A stretch of DNA of 64,000 nt from Shewanella eurypsychrophilus (GTDB lineage: Bacteria; Pseudomonadota; Gammaproteobacteria; Enterobacterales; Shewanellaceae). The stretch covers positions 4,186,102 through 4,250,101 of the forward strand of contig NZ_CP045503.2 in the NCBI RefSeq assembly GCF_007004545.3, in the 5' to 3' direction. Of this stretch, positions 36,627 through 46,405 are shown piece by piece. A program made the translations under genes and the position numbers. Under the pieces are notes generated by a model. It worked only from the letters and a program-made list of their open reading frames with translations. It was not told the origin of the DNA and made no database searches. Every line of letters begins with the position of its first letter. Position 1 is the first letter of the stretch.

Positions 36627-37982
36627 TTATTTCAATTCAAACAAGGCCATTGCTTCGATATGATGAGTTTGAGGAAACATATCAATCAAGCCTAGCCTAG
36701 CTAATTTATAACCATGCTTTAATAAGGGCTCACTATCTCGGGCTAAACTCGCCGGGTTACACGACACATAAACAATAGATTTAGGCTTCATTTTCTTAAG
36801 CCACTGCAGACTTTCATAAGCACCCGCTCTGGCAGGATCCAACAGTATTTTATCTACTTTACCTAACCAAGGTTCTTTAGACAGGTCAGCACTTAAATCG
36901 GTATGATAAAATGAGACATTATCCAAGTGATTCAATTCAGCATTGAGTCTGGCCTGCTGTACCATCTCAGGCACCCCTTCAACGCCGATCACCTCACCAC
37001 CTTTTCTTGCCAGCGGTAGACTAAAATTACCAACACCACAGAATAGGTCCAGCACTCGCTCATCGGGTTCGACAGCCAGCCAATCAACAGCTTGATTAAC
37101 CATAGCCTGATTAATATCACCATTAACTTGAATGAAGTTACCTGGAGTAAAGTTGAGTTTCACTTCGTCGTTAAGCAGATAATGTGGCAAGGCCTCTGCA
37201 CCTATGGTTAGTGCTTTAGGCTCTTTATCGATTAGCGTTAATTCTGATTCATTACCTTGTACGATTAATTTAATCTGCTGACTCGCAGTAAATGCTTGTA
37301 GCTTTTCAATATCATTCGCAGACATAGGCTTAGTCGTTCTAATGATGCAGTAATTGCCATTATCAACTTGGATCAATTCAACATGGCCCAAGGCTTTTTT
37401 GCTTTCAAGCTGATTAAGTAGTGCAGATAAAGGAGAGATCAAATCAGATAAGGACGCCGCGAGTACTGGGCAGTGCTTAATGGCTACCACTTGCTTGCTC
37501 GATAGAGCCCTAAAACCCAATGTGGTTTGTTTAGTCCCTTTATCATAGTAAGTCGCTAGCCGAGCACGTCGGCGATAATCCCACTCATCACCAATCAGTG
37601 CAGGCGCAAGACTATCTGCTTTAACTTGGCTAAGCTTAGCCATCAAATCGACCAACGCAGCTTCTTTATGCTCACGCTGCTTGTCGCTGGTCAGATGCTG
37701 AAGATCACAGCCACCACACTGACCATAATGAGCACATTTAGGCGTCACACGCTGAGGTGATGTCTGCTCGACTTCAAGTAACTTGGCACGAGCATAACGC
37801 TTTTTCTGTTCTATCAGCTGCACCTTCACCTTTTCACCAGGCAGTGCTCCCGGGATAAATACAACTTTCCCCTCATGCTGTGATATGCCAGCCCCTAAGT
37901 GATCGAGCTGAGTAACCTCTAAGCTTATTTTAGCTGATATTTTCTTAGAACTATTTGGTTTTGCTTTAAAAAACTGTGCCAT
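36627..37982 (-). CDS. rlmD: 23S rRNA (uracil(1939)-C(5))-methyltransferase RlmD
   Basis: Methylates U1939 of 23S rRNA with SAM. It has an N-terminal TRAM domain (about 15–75), the four-cysteine iron–sulfur site with CAHYGQCGGCDLQHL (about 88–102), the SAM motif VLDLFCGVGNFSLPLA (about 300–315), and the catalytic cysteine in VYVSCNPASLARD (about 408). I chose ATG 37982, behind GAGG, giving 451 residues; a longer form would begin inside the divergent barA leader. The protein is transcribed away from barA. Confidence 0.95.
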   Translation of the reverse strand: MAQFFKAKPNSSKKISAKISLEVTQLDHLGAGISQHEGKVVFIPGALPGEKVKVQLIEQKKRYARAKLLEVEQTSPQRVTPKCAHYGQCGGCDLQHLTSDKQREHKEAALVDLMAKLSQVKADSLAPALIGDEWDYRRRARLATYYDKGTKQTTLGFRALSSKQVVAIKHCPVLAASLSDLISPLSALLNQLESKKALGHVELIQVDNGNYCIIRTTKPMSANDIEKLQAFTASQQIKLIVQGNESELTLIDKEPKALTIGAEALPHYLLNDEVKLNFTPGNFIQVNGDINQAMVNQAVDWLAVEPDERVLDLFCGVGNFSLPLARKGGEVIGVEGVPEMVQQARLNAELNHLDNVSFYHTDLSADLSKEPWLGKVDKILLDPARAGAYESLQWLKKMKPKSIVYVSCNPASLARDSEPLLKHGYKLARLGLIDMFPQTHHIEAMALFELK

Positions 37983-38095
37983 TGTGGCCTCTAAATCAAT
38001 AATATTACTGGCCAAGACCGCCCACTTTTGGCAGTCTAGTGCAACGTTTGTCAAAAACTGGTAGATTATCTAACTCAATGAATAATGCCGATAAC

Positions 38096-40876
38096 ATGAC
38101 CAAATACAGTCTCCGCTCATGGGTACTTGTACTTGCGTTAGCACCTACTATTCTCGTTGGTGTTCTACTGGGCAGCTATTTTACCATAAATCGTTTCTAC
38201 GAACTCGAACAAACTCTCATAGAACAAGGCAGCAATATTATTGAGCCTTTAGCCATTGCGACGGCAATTGGCCTCGAGAGGGATGACTTCGAAAGCACCA
38301 AAAAACTGATCACTGCCACTCAACTAAACAAGGCATCACTGGTACAGTTTATTGCCATTTTTGATACGAACAATCGTGTAGTCGTCACCTCTCATCACTA
38401 TAAAAATCATGAAATGATGCGTTATGACCAGCCATTTACCAGCTTACTCAATACTCAACTTGAACAAGTCGGCGACAGTATCATTCTACGTACTCCCATT
38501 TTTTCATCGGATAATGAACTGCACCTAAGTCCAATTGACGACACCGAGTCTGAACGTTTAGTTGCGACTAAACTTGGATATATTGCAGTATTAATTAATA
38601 AAGAAAATGCTCTGCTTGAACAGCACCGAGCCGCTGTCGCCGCATTTATTATCGTGTTAATTGGGGTCCAGCTAAATCTGCTATTTACCTTTAGATTGGT
38701 TAAAAATGTCACCCAACCCATTACAGATATGGTACGAGTCGTGGCAAAAATTCGCGAAGGGAAACTCGACACCCGTGTCGACGGCAGCCTGATTGGCGAG
38801 CTTGACCTGCTTAAACGTGGTATCAATGCGATGGCGGGGTCTTTATCTGAATACCATGAAGAGATGCAGCAAAACATCGATCAAGCCACCTCTGATTTAC
38901 GTGAAACATTAGAACAAATCGAAATCCAAAACGTCGAACTCGATCTTGCTAAAAAACGTGCACTTGAAGCGAGTCGAATCAAATCTGAATTTCTGGCAAA
39001 TATGTCTCATGAACTGAGAACACCACTCAATGGTGTCATAGGATTTGCTAAACAGCTTTTAAAAACGCCGCTGCATTCGAGCCAGCAAGATTACATCAAC
39101 ACCATAGAAAAAAGTGCAACTAACCTACTCGGTATCATCAACGACATTCTGGATTTTTCTAAACTGGAAGCCGGTAAGATGATATTGGAAAATATGCCAT
39201 TCGCTCTACGGGAAACCTTAGACGATACCATCACCTTACTCTCTAACAGTGCACGAGAAAAAGATATTGAACTCGTCATCGATGTGGATCAATCCATACC
39301 CGAAGACTTATCCGGCGATGCCATGCGTTTTAGTCAAATCATCACTAACCTGGTTGGTAATGCCATTAAGTTCACCGATATTGGCAGTGTGCATCTCAAA
39401 CTACAGCTTACCGAATCCAGCAATGATAAAATTAATTTACGCTGCGAAGTGATAGATACCGGCATAGGCATAGACGAGGATCAGCAAGAGATGCTTTTTC
39501 AAGCTTTTGGTCAGGCCGATTCATCGATCTCGAGGCGCTTTGGCGGAACAGGCCTAGGTCTGATTATTACTAAGCGGTTAATCAATAGAATGGGAGGACA
39601 GATTGGTTGTAACTCAAAACCAAACATCGGCTCAACATTTTGGTTCACTTTGCCGCTAAATAACAGTCAATATCCTATAGGACAAATACAAGCTATTGAT
39701 AAATTAGAAAATAAAAGTGTGTTACTCCTTGAACCTAGAGAGTTATCTAACAATACATTAGAGCGTCAAGTCAGACATTGGGGCATGCAGCTCACCAACA
39801 TAAGATCAACGGAACAACTTGAAAGTTGTTTGAATCAAGATGATGATTTTTTTGACTACGCCTTAATCAGCAATAAGGGGCTAGGTAAAGATAAAGATAT
39901 TTCCTCTCAGTTAGAGCAAATAAAAGCGAGATGTCACTACTTAATCTTTATTTGTGGGGATATGGAGCAGGAGCTACACAGTATTTTACCGTTTGTCGAT
40001 AAAGTCATGTCGGCACCTATCGGCGAAAAAGTGCTCGCCCAGACACTGATAGATCCGCAGCCGAATTCCGAAAATTATCTGTTACTTGATGAATATGTTG
40101 CCGCAGAAGCTATTTCCAGAGAAGCATTAAGCGTGCTCGCTGTCGATGATAATCCTGCTAACCTAAAACTTATTGACACCTTACTTAAAGAACTTGTCAG
40201 CCATGTGTCCGTTGTTAATAGTGGTCAGGGGGCGATTAAACTGGCTCAAGAGCTAAGTTTCGATCTGATATTTATGGATATTCAGATGCCAGGCACCGAT
40301 GGGATTAGTGCCACCAAACAGATACGTCAAAATTCACTCAATCGAAATACGCCCATTATTGCTGTAACGGCCCATGCGATTGCAGAAGAAAGAGAGCGCA
40401 TTGAGCAAAGCGGGATGGATGGCTATTTACCTAAGCCTATCGATGAAGCTTCATTAAAAAATGTGATTAGCCGCTGGAAGACAAGACCTCGATTTACCCA
40501 TTTCGATCAGTTCACCCTCAATTGGGATTTATGCTTAACTCAAGCCAATAATAAGCGTGACTTAGCACTCGACATGCTGAAAATGTTGCTAAACTCCCTT
40601 CCAGAGACCATTGAGTCGATTCAAGGCGCATTAGACCGATTTGATGAAAAACAGATGCTCGCCAGTGTTCATAAATTACATGGCGCATCTTGTTATTGCG
40701 GCGTGCCTACAACTCAAAAATTGTGTCAACAAATTGAATTATCGCTTAAGCAAGGCAGTGGTATCTCTGAAGTAGAACCTGAAATACTAGAGTTACTTGA
40801 TGAGCTAACTAAGGTAGAATCTGCAGCAAATCAAGTGATATCACAGTTATCAATGGATATATTAGATGACAAATAA
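38096..40876 (+). CDS. barA: Hybrid sensor kinase BarA
   Basis: The membrane tripartite kinase that phosphorylates UvrY, which drives Csr small RNAs that titrate CsrA. Two membrane helices (about 10–30 and 170–190) flank a periplasmic domain. HAMP (about 195–250), HisKA with His305 in MSHELRTPLNG, HATPase (GGTGLGLI), a receiver with Asp728 in FMDIQMP, and an HPt domain with His862 in KLHGASCYCG follow. I chose ATG 38096 (MTKYSLRSW) by family alignment; ATG 38078 is also possible, and neither has a good ribosome-binding site. The next gene starts inside its 3' end. Confidence 0.95.
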   Translation: MTKYSLRSWVLVLALAPTILVGVLLGSYFTINRFYELEQTLIEQGSNIIEPLAIATAIGLERDDFESTKKLITATQLNKASLVQFIAIFDTNNRVVVTSHHYKNHEMMRYDQPFTSLLNTQLEQVGDSIILRTPIFSSDNELHLSPIDDTESERLVATKLGYIAVLINKENALLEQHRAAVAAFIIVLIGVQLNLLFTFRLVKNVTQPITDMVRVVAKIREGKLDTRVDGSLIGELDLLKRGINAMAGSLSEYHEEMQQNIDQATSDLRETLEQIEIQNVELDLAKKRALEASRIKSEFLANMSHELRTPLNGVIGFAKQLLKTPLHSSQQDYINTIEKSATNLLGIINDILDFSKLEAGKMILENMPFALRETLDDTITLLSNSAREKDIELVIDVDQSIPEDLSGDAMRFSQIITNLVGNAIKFTDIGSVHLKLQLTESSNDKINLRCEVIDTGIGIDEDQQEMLFQAFGQADSSISRRFGGTGLGLIITKRLINRMGGQIGCNSKPNIGSTFWFTLPLNNSQYPIGQIQAIDKLENKSVLLLEPRELSNNTLERQVRHWGMQLTNIRSTEQLESCLNQDDDFFDYALISNKGLGKDKDISSQLEQIKARCHYLIFICGDMEQELHSILPFVDKVMSAPIGEKVLAQTLIDPQPNSENYLLLDEYVAAEAISREALSVLAVDDNPANLKLIDTLLKELVSHVSVVNSGQGAIKLAQELSFDLIFMDIQMPGTDGISATKQIRQNSLNRNTPIIAVTAHAIAEERERIEQSGMDGYLPKPIDEASLKNVISRWKTRPRFTHFDQFTLNWDLCLTQANNKRDLALDMLKMLLNSLPETIESIQGALDRFDEKQMLASVHKLHGASCYCGVPTTQKLCQQIELSLKQGSGISEVEPEILELLDELTKVESAANQVISQLSMDILDDK

Positions 40877-41471
40877 ACCCGGCTTCTTTAAGCGCGTAAA
40901 AGCATTAGACTTTCAACAGAAGAAAGTATTCGCCATCGCCCTATGTCAGCGCATGCTGCCTAACTATCAACTTTTTTCAGAAGTTTGTGAATTTGGTGAT
41001 CCTCAAGTGTTAGACACGGCCCTGAGTCTACTATGGCAATCTGTCTACGATAACAAACTCAAACTCAATATTGATATCTATCTGGAAAGACTAGAGTCAA
41101 ATACGCCTGATCCTGCCAATTTTGATGTTTACGGCGTCTATCCTGCTATGGATGCTTCAACTGCATTAATTGCATTATTGAGTGCAATTCAAAGCAAGGT
41201 TGAGGAAGATATCGTCAATATAAGTAAACTGTCCTCCAGTACAGTAGCTAACTATATAGAAGCAATTTCAGATGTCGAACTTGACGACGAGGCTTTCGAT
41301 GACTACATCTTCAACCATGAAGTAATGACTGAAGAAAAGGAATTGCAAAACACTTTACTGCAACTGATTGAAGATAATCCTAAATTAAATGCAGATTTCA
41401 TCAAATCTTTGCGCAAAGAGATAATTCAAGCAGGCGTATCGAACATAGGTATCGGACTGCCTGAGGGCTAA
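40866..41471 (+). CDS. DUF416 family protein (YjaG-like)
   Basis: A soluble, mostly helical 201-residue protein of the YjaG/DUF416 family, whose function is unknown. Recognisable blocks are ALCQRMLPNYQLFSEVCEFGD (about 26–46, one break within), FDVYGVYPAMDAS (about 84–96) and the C-terminal QAGVSNIGIGLPE. Its ATG lies 11 bases before the end of barA, in another frame, so it is translationally coupled to that kinase. The family also occurs without barA in E. coli, so the pairing may be incidental. Confidence 0.9.
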   Translation: MTNKPGFFKRVKALDFQQKKVFAIALCQRMLPNYQLFSEVCEFGDPQVLDTALSLLWQSVYDNKLKLNIDIYLERLESNTPDPANFDVYGVYPAMDASTALIALLSAIQSKVEEDIVNISKLSSSTVANYIEAISDVELDDEAFDDYIFNHEVMTEEKELQNTLLQLIEDNPKLNADFIKSLRKEIIQAGVSNIGIGLPEG

Positions 41472-41513
41472 CGCTATCAATGAGAAAATTGATTTACCAA
41501 GGATATATTCTAT

Positions 41514-41780
41514 ATACCAGTTCCATTGAATAAGTGATCATTCAGCGGGAATTAAAAACGCTGTTGGCAAGTAAGGGGATTGAAGCTAATAGTTATTCTA
41601 TATCGAGAGCCACTTACGCAGCAAAAAGTGTTTTTAAACCCGCACTACGTGAGCTCCTCAGGACTTTTACTCCTGCGTTGCATTATCTTAAAAGGGAATA
41701 ACCATTTCTACAACAACGCGCCTTGAATTTAAAGCCCTGAGAAAGCTCTGAATAGATCATACATTTAATGGAATTGGTAT
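41514..41780. mobile_element. MITE-like element with 26-bp terminal inverted repeats
   Basis: About 267 bases bounded by imperfect inverted repeats that begin ATACCAGTTCCATT on the left and end AATGGAATTGGTAT on the right (21 of 26 positions match). It encodes no complete protein. The sequence resembles a dispersed repeat that I recall from Shewanella and related marine genomes, but this could not be searched. It lies between the DUF416 gene and an ORF of unknown function, and the open frame of the latter continues to its right edge. Confidence 0.65.
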
Positions 41781-41834
41781 AGATCAGAGGGCCTAACAGA
41801 CTCTTGGAAGCTCACTATTGGTGAGCAGACTAGA

Positions 41835-42053
41835 GTGGGCTCTCTGTTTGAATTAAGACGACAAATCAATTTTTTTCAAGAACTAGGTGTCCTGCCTCCA
41901 ATTAAAGGATACCTAGTCAAAAATGCCACACGCTCAAATGCCAACTCAGTAAAGCCCCCTCTCGCCAAAGCCAAACGCCTGCAAGCCACAACAATGAAAA
42001 TGAAGAAAACCAATAAAACAGTGACAAAAAAACGCGTTTCATCAAAAAAATAG
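41835..42053 (+). CDS. Hypothetical protein, possibly 5'-truncated
   Basis: A GTG-initiated 72-codon frame with a Lys/Thr/Ser-rich C-terminus (MKKTNKTVTKKRVSSKK). The same frame stays open leftward for 22 more codons to a stop inside the MITE right repeat (41766), so an original start may have been removed by the element. No ribosome-binding site precedes the GTG. I do not recognise the family. It may be real, a relic, or chance. Confidence 0.3.
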   Translation: MGSLFELRRQINFFQELGVLPPIKGYLVKNATRSNANSVKPPLAKAKRLQATTMKMKKTNKTVTKKRVSSKK

Positions 42054-42233
42054 TGAACTGACTTATCTATTTACACGCTTACCTTATAGCCATTCGTAAT
42101 CATTCAAAACTATGTTACTTTTGATTCACAGTCATGGAAATAAAGGTGTTCACTTAAATCGAGTACTTTGCTGTGACCATTGTCTGAGAACTTTTCTTTA
42201 ATCACAGTACCAATTTCATTAGGAAGGCTATTG

Positions 42234-43229
42234 ATGTCAGCTATCTTAACCCCATTATTTGCCGTACTTGGGATCATGCTGTTAGGGTCATTCACTCAAA
42301 AAGTAAGAATTTTATCCTCAGATACAGAGCAAGTCTTAAACCAATATGTTTATTACATTGCCTTCCCCGCTATTATGCTTATAGTCTTGGCTGAAACACC
42401 TATAGAAGGGATCATGCAATGGGGCTTTATTGCAGGCTATAGCTTAGCGATGGTTTTCACCTATTTACTGGTTGTGCTAGTTTCTTTTTGCACGAATAAA
42501 GGACGAACAGATATAGCCGCTCTGCGGGCGTTGAACACAACATTTGGGAATTGTGCATTTATCGGTATGCCATTACTGACGATTTTGTTCCCTGATAATC
42601 CAAATGCATTAACCGCTGCAGCAATCGCAACACTTTTATCTGTGATAGTTTTTGCTTTCGTACTGGTCACCATAGAGCTTTATCACGGCAAGAAACAAGC
42701 TTCTCCGTTAATGATTGTGTCCCAATCATTGATACAGAATCCAATCGTTATTGGCAGTTGCATAGGCGTTGCTCTGTCAGCCCTTAATATCGAAGTCAAT
42801 GAATCTATATCTATCATGCTTCGCCAAATTGGTATGACATCGAGTCCATGTGCGCTGTTTGCTATTGGAATGGTGCTTGTTAAAGCAAGCGGTACTCAAG
42901 ATGAGCAGCCTCTTGGGGTGAATAAAGCAAAAAAACAAGACTCCAACACACCATCACGGCTTAACCATATTACTGAGCTATCTTGGATAAATCTGTGTAA
43001 ACTCATTATTCAGCCATTATTTGCTTACCTTTTCTTATCTGCATTTGGAGTCGGTGAAGAAAACCTTATTATCGGAGTGATTTTAGCTGCCTTACCCACA
43101 GCCGCAAGTGTGTTCTTACTCGCCCAACGATATAAAATTAAATCGGCCATCAGTGCTCACGCTATAATGTTAGGCACGATACTAAGTATTTTAACCTTAC
43201 CTGCGATTGATTATTTACTCCGGCTTTGA
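42234..43229 (+). CDS. AEC (auxin efflux carrier) family transporter
   Basis: A 331-residue inner-membrane protein with about ten membrane helices, arranged in two halves around a central hydrophilic loop (about 225–255, with KAKKQDSNTPSR). The N-terminal motif ILTPLFAVLGIMLLGSF and the paired NTTFGNCAFIGMPLL block (about 104–118) are typical. AEC proteins move organic acids or other anions; the substrate here cannot be assigned. I chose ATG 42234, which has AGGAAGG seven bases upstream, over an earlier in-frame start. Confidence 0.92.
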   Translation: MSAILTPLFAVLGIMLLGSFTQKVRILSSDTEQVLNQYVYYIAFPAIMLIVLAETPIEGIMQWGFIAGYSLAMVFTYLLVVLVSFCTNKGRTDIAALRALNTTFGNCAFIGMPLLTILFPDNPNALTAAAIATLLSVIVFAFVLVTIELYHGKKQASPLMIVSQSLIQNPIVIGSCIGVALSALNIEVNESISIMLRQIGMTSSPCALFAIGMVLVKASGTQDEQPLGVNKAKKQDSNTPSRLNHITELSWINLCKLIIQPLFAYLFLSAFGVGEENLIIGVILAALPTAASVFLLAQRYKIKSAISAHAIMLGTILSILTLPAIDYLLRL

Positions 43230-43298
43230 TCACTTTTTGACGTAAAATAATGCTTACTAGTGACTTCAACATTTTATTGAACATAAATAACACAAAGC

Positions 43299-43342
43299 TT
43301 TACTGTATATAAAATCAGTATATACTGTTTAAAAACACAGTA
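43299..43342 (+). promoter_or_regulatory. recN promoter with two LexA boxes
   Basis: Two 20-base LexA boxes lie back to back: 43301–43320 (TACTGTATATAAAATCAGTA) and 43323–43342 (TACTGTTTAAAAACACAGTA), both CTG-N10-CAG. A TTTACT −35 (43299–43304) and TATACT −10 (43321–43326) fit around the first box with a 16-base spacer. Double sites usually give tight repression, as for E. coli recN. Confidence 0.9.
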
Positions 43343-43359
43343 CATTGGAGGGTGTCATT

Positions 43360-45021
43360 ATGCTTTGCCAACTAAGCATCAATAATTTCGCGATCGTTCG
43401 TTTTCTAGAGTTAGATTTTAAGCCTGGCATGACGAGTATCACAGGTGAAACCGGTGCTGGTAAATCAATTGCTATTGACGCTCTGGGTCTTTGTTTGGGC
43501 AATAGAGCCGATGCCAGTACTGTGAGACCCGGCGCCACTAAAGCCGAAGTCAGCGCTAGATTTTCATTAAATGATATTCCAATCGCTAAACGCTGGCTTG
43601 AAGATAACGATCTTGATCTAGAAAGTGAATGTATACTGAGACGTACAATAGGCAGTGACGGCCGCTCTAGAGCATACATCAATGGCAATCCGGTTCCCTT
43701 GAGTCAAGCTAAAAACCTTGGACAGCTTCTTATTGGTATTCATGGACAACATGCTCATCACGCCATGCTTAAAAGCGAACATCAACTTACTCTTCTAGAC
43801 AGTTATGCCAACCATAAGATGATTCTTGACTCAGTAGCCACTGGGTATCAACGTTGTAAATTGATAGAAAAAGAACTTAAAGCTCTACAATTGTCGCAAC
43901 ATGAGCGTATTGCACGTAAACAATTACTCCAGTACCAAGTCGAAGAGCTAGATGAGTTTAGCCTCACTCCCGGAGAATTTGAAGAAATAGAAGCTGAGCA
44001 CAAGAAACTCGCCAATGGCACAGCCTTAGTTGAAGCCTGCAAAAATGAGCTGTTTATTTTGCAAGATAACGATGAAGGCAGCGTTGAGTCATTAATCAAT
44101 GCAGGGATAACTCAAGCACAAGAGCTTGAAAGCTATGATCCACAACTCAAAAATGTAGTGAGTATGCTCAACGAAGCACTCATTCAAGTTCAAGAAAGTA
44201 GTAGCGAGCTAGAAAGTTACCTGACGGGTCTAGAGCTTGACCCTCAGCACTTTGCCTACCTTGAACAGCGATTGACTAAAACCATGCAACTGGCACGTAA
44301 ACACCATGTCAACGCATCCGAGTTGGCGACTCACCACCATAAATTGAAGCAAGAGCTCCTATCCCTAGACTCCGATGAAGAAGCACTCGACGACCTTAGG
44401 CAGCAAGTTGAAGCCAGTAGAGAAAGTTACCTGGTTCATGCCAAGAAGCTCAGTCAAAGCCGGATCCGCTATGCTAAAGAGTTAGATAGGCAAGTAACTC
44501 AATCGATTCACGAACTGAGCATGCCAAAAGGCAAGTTTACAATTTCAGTGGATTTTAACCCAGAGCTCAGCTCTCCTAATGGTTGTGATTGCATCGAGTT
44601 TCTAGTCACCACTAACCCAGGCCAGCCATTGCAGCCACTCTCTAAAGTTGCCTCCGGTGGTGAACTCTCGCGTATTGGTTTAGGCATACAGGTGATAACA
44701 GCCAAAAAAGTGTCGACGCCAACCCTGATCTTCGATGAAGTTGATGTAGGTATATCAGGACCAACTGCAGCAGTCGTCGGCCGCATGCTGAGAAAGCTCG
44801 GAGAGTCCACTCAAGTGTTATGCGTCACTCACTTACCGCAAGTGGCAGGCAACGGGCATCAACACATGTTCGTCAATAAAAAGACTAAATCAGGCAAGAC
44901 GGAGACCTCAATGATGTCACTAAATAAAGATCAAAGAGTTGAAGAGCTTGCTCGTCTACTTGGCGGTGACAAAATAACCAATAACACTCTGGCCAACGCA
45001 AAGGAACTATTAAGAATTTAG
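43360..45021 (+). CDS. recN: DNA repair protein RecN
   Basis: An SMC-like ATPase that helps to repair double-strand breaks. The 553 residues equal E. coli RecN. Walker A is TGETGAGKSIAID (about 29–41); a long coiled coil occupies the middle (about 150–370); the signature KVASGGELSRIGLGIQ (about 429) and Walker B PTLIFDEVDVGISG (about 450) are near the C-terminus. ATG 43360 follows GGAGG; an upstream TTG at 43345 overlaps that site and is unlikely. Expression is under LexA control by two boxes. Confidence 0.97.
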   Translation: MLCQLSINNFAIVRFLELDFKPGMTSITGETGAGKSIAIDALGLCLGNRADASTVRPGATKAEVSARFSLNDIPIAKRWLEDNDLDLESECILRRTIGSDGRSRAYINGNPVPLSQAKNLGQLLIGIHGQHAHHAMLKSEHQLTLLDSYANHKMILDSVATGYQRCKLIEKELKALQLSQHERIARKQLLQYQVEELDEFSLTPGEFEEIEAEHKKLANGTALVEACKNELFILQDNDEGSVESLINAGITQAQELESYDPQLKNVVSMLNEALIQVQESSSELESYLTGLELDPQHFAYLEQRLTKTMQLARKHHVNASELATHHHKLKQELLSLDSDEEALDDLRQQVEASRESYLVHAKKLSQSRIRYAKELDRQVTQSIHELSMPKGKFTISVDFNPELSSPNGCDCIEFLVTTNPGQPLQPLSKVASGGELSRIGLGIQVITAKKVSTPTLIFDEVDVGISGPTAAVVGRMLRKLGESTQVLCVTHLPQVAGNGHQHMFVNKKTKSGKTETSMMSLNKDQRVEELARLLGGDKITNNTLANAKELLRI

Positions 45022-45149
45022 TATTCCTCGAACAGCTAAATTGGATATAGATTAACCCTTGGTCTATATTTTCCTTAATGTCATTAAGCAAATGACATTA
45101 AGCAAGTTAACGATACCGATTAGCATGGAACAGTAATAAGGCAAGGGAT

Positions 45150-45914
45150 ATGAATTATCTGGATACATGGAAGTACGTGATTAACACATGGCTCAAGCTT
45201 AAACCTTCACTCCTGCAGCTATTTATCTGCTCCTTATTTATACTCCCCGTCCCCAGCCATGCTGAAGGAACCTATTTCGGCTATGCGACTGTCACTACAG
45301 ACCATAGAGCCTATGGTGTTTCCCTCACTCAGACTGATCCCGCTGTACAAGTGTTAGCAGGGTATGATGTTGGTAATGGCTTTTACTTAGGCACTTTTAT
45401 TTCAACATTTAATTTTATCGACGATGATAGCCCTTACGAGGCAGGAGAGAACTTAGAAACCGATGTTTATTTGGGTTATCGCCATATCTTCAATAAAGAT
45501 ATCTACTTGTCAGTCACCTTGTATCAGTATCTCATTCAAGGTACAAATAAAGGCATAGAATTGGACTTTACCGAGCTCATGTTCGACCTCCACAGCCCTT
45601 ATGGTAAGTTGACTTTCAGCCATACATTAAATGATATTTTAGGTGACTTAAGTGTCGACAACGCTTATCGAATTGAATATAACAAGTCACAAGCCCTATG
45701 GGAGTCAGGACTTAGTCTTGATATGCAGCTAGGTTGGTGGGATACCAAAGACGCATTGGGTGATGATTATATATATTACAATTTAGGCCTAAGTTATCCC
45801 CTAGGCCCAGTAACCGCCTGCGTGACCTACAATGGTACGGACAACGCAGGCCAAGACCTGTTTGGTCATATCGCCGATCCTACCTTTTTCGCAAAAGCCA
45901 CCTGGGCTTTCTAA
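45150..45914 (+). CDS. TorF family putative porin
   Basis: A 254-residue outer-membrane beta-barrel candidate. The N-terminal signal peptide ends near PVPSHA (about residue 38). Alternating aromatic strands follow and the protein ends in Phe (KATWAF), as barrel proteins do. The sequence pattern (AGYDVGNGFYLGTFIS, ETDVYLGYRH) fits the TorF/gcw_chp family. Its stop overlaps the stop of the convergent pgpA gene by a few bases. Substrate unknown. Confidence 0.8.
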   Translation: MNYLDTWKYVINTWLKLKPSLLQLFICSLFILPVPSHAEGTYFGYATVTTDHRAYGVSLTQTDPAVQVLAGYDVGNGFYLGTFISTFNFIDDDSPYEAGENLETDVYLGYRHIFNKDIYLSVTLYQYLIQGTNKGIELDFTELMFDLHSPYGKLTFSHTLNDILGDLSVDNAYRIEYNKSQALWESGLSLDMQLGWWDTKDALGDDYIYYNLGLSYPLGPVTACVTYNGTDNAGQDLFGHIADPTFFAKATWAF

Positions 45915-46405
45915 GCAAAATAGTAAGCTAATAGCTGAAGACAGATAAGCGAGAATATTCCAGCAAGCACGTCGTCTATCATGATGCCGAAACCACCTTT
46001 GACTTTGGCATCTAACCAACGGATCGGCCAAGGTTTAATGATATCGAAGAAACGAAATAGTGCAAAACCGACTAGCAGCCACATCCAACCTACTGGAGCG
46101 GCAATCATAGTAATGAATAACCCTGCAAATTCATCCCATACGATCGCGCCATGATCATGGACGCCCATGTCTTTCGCGGCCTTATCACAGATGTAGAAAC
46201 CAGCAAATACACTTAATAAAGTGAGTGCGATATACCAAGGAAGACTCAATGGTGCCATCAGTAAATAGAGAGGGATAGCTGCAAGTGTACCGAATGTTCC
46301 AGGCGCTTTAGCCGCTAAGCCAGAGCCAAAACCAAGTGCTAGAAAATGGATAGGGTTCTTTAGCGAAAGAGAGTTTAATGCTTTATCTTTAGAAAAAATA
46401 TTCAT
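45911..46405 (-). CDS. pgpA: Phosphatidylglycerophosphatase A
   Basis: Removes the phosphate from phosphatidylglycerol phosphate in phospholipid synthesis at the inner membrane. The 164 residues carry the early GFGSGLAAKAPGTFGTLAAI segment (about 26–45), the IVWDEFAGLFITMI block with the metal-binding Asp/Glu, and several membrane helices. It starts within the stop codon of thiL (one shared base), so the two are translationally coupled. The thiL–pgpA pair is conserved in gammaproteobacteria. Confidence 0.95.
   Translation of the reverse strand: MNIFSKDKALNSLSLKNPIHFLALGFGSGLAAKAPGTFGTLAAIPLYLLMAPLSLPWYIALTLLSVFAGFYICDKAAKDMGVHDHGAIVWDEFAGLFITMIAAPVGWMWLLVGFALFRFFDIIKPWPIRWLDAKVKGGFGIMIDDVLAGIFSLICLQLLAYYFA

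Larger units (their letters stand above)
41472..42233. other. Gap between the DUF416 gene and the AEC permease gene
   Basis: About 760 bases that hold the MITE-like element (41514–41780) and one doubtful small ORF (41835–42053). The remaining 180 bases before the permease are AT-rich and presumably carry its promoter; no clear signal could be chosen. Confidence 0.5.
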
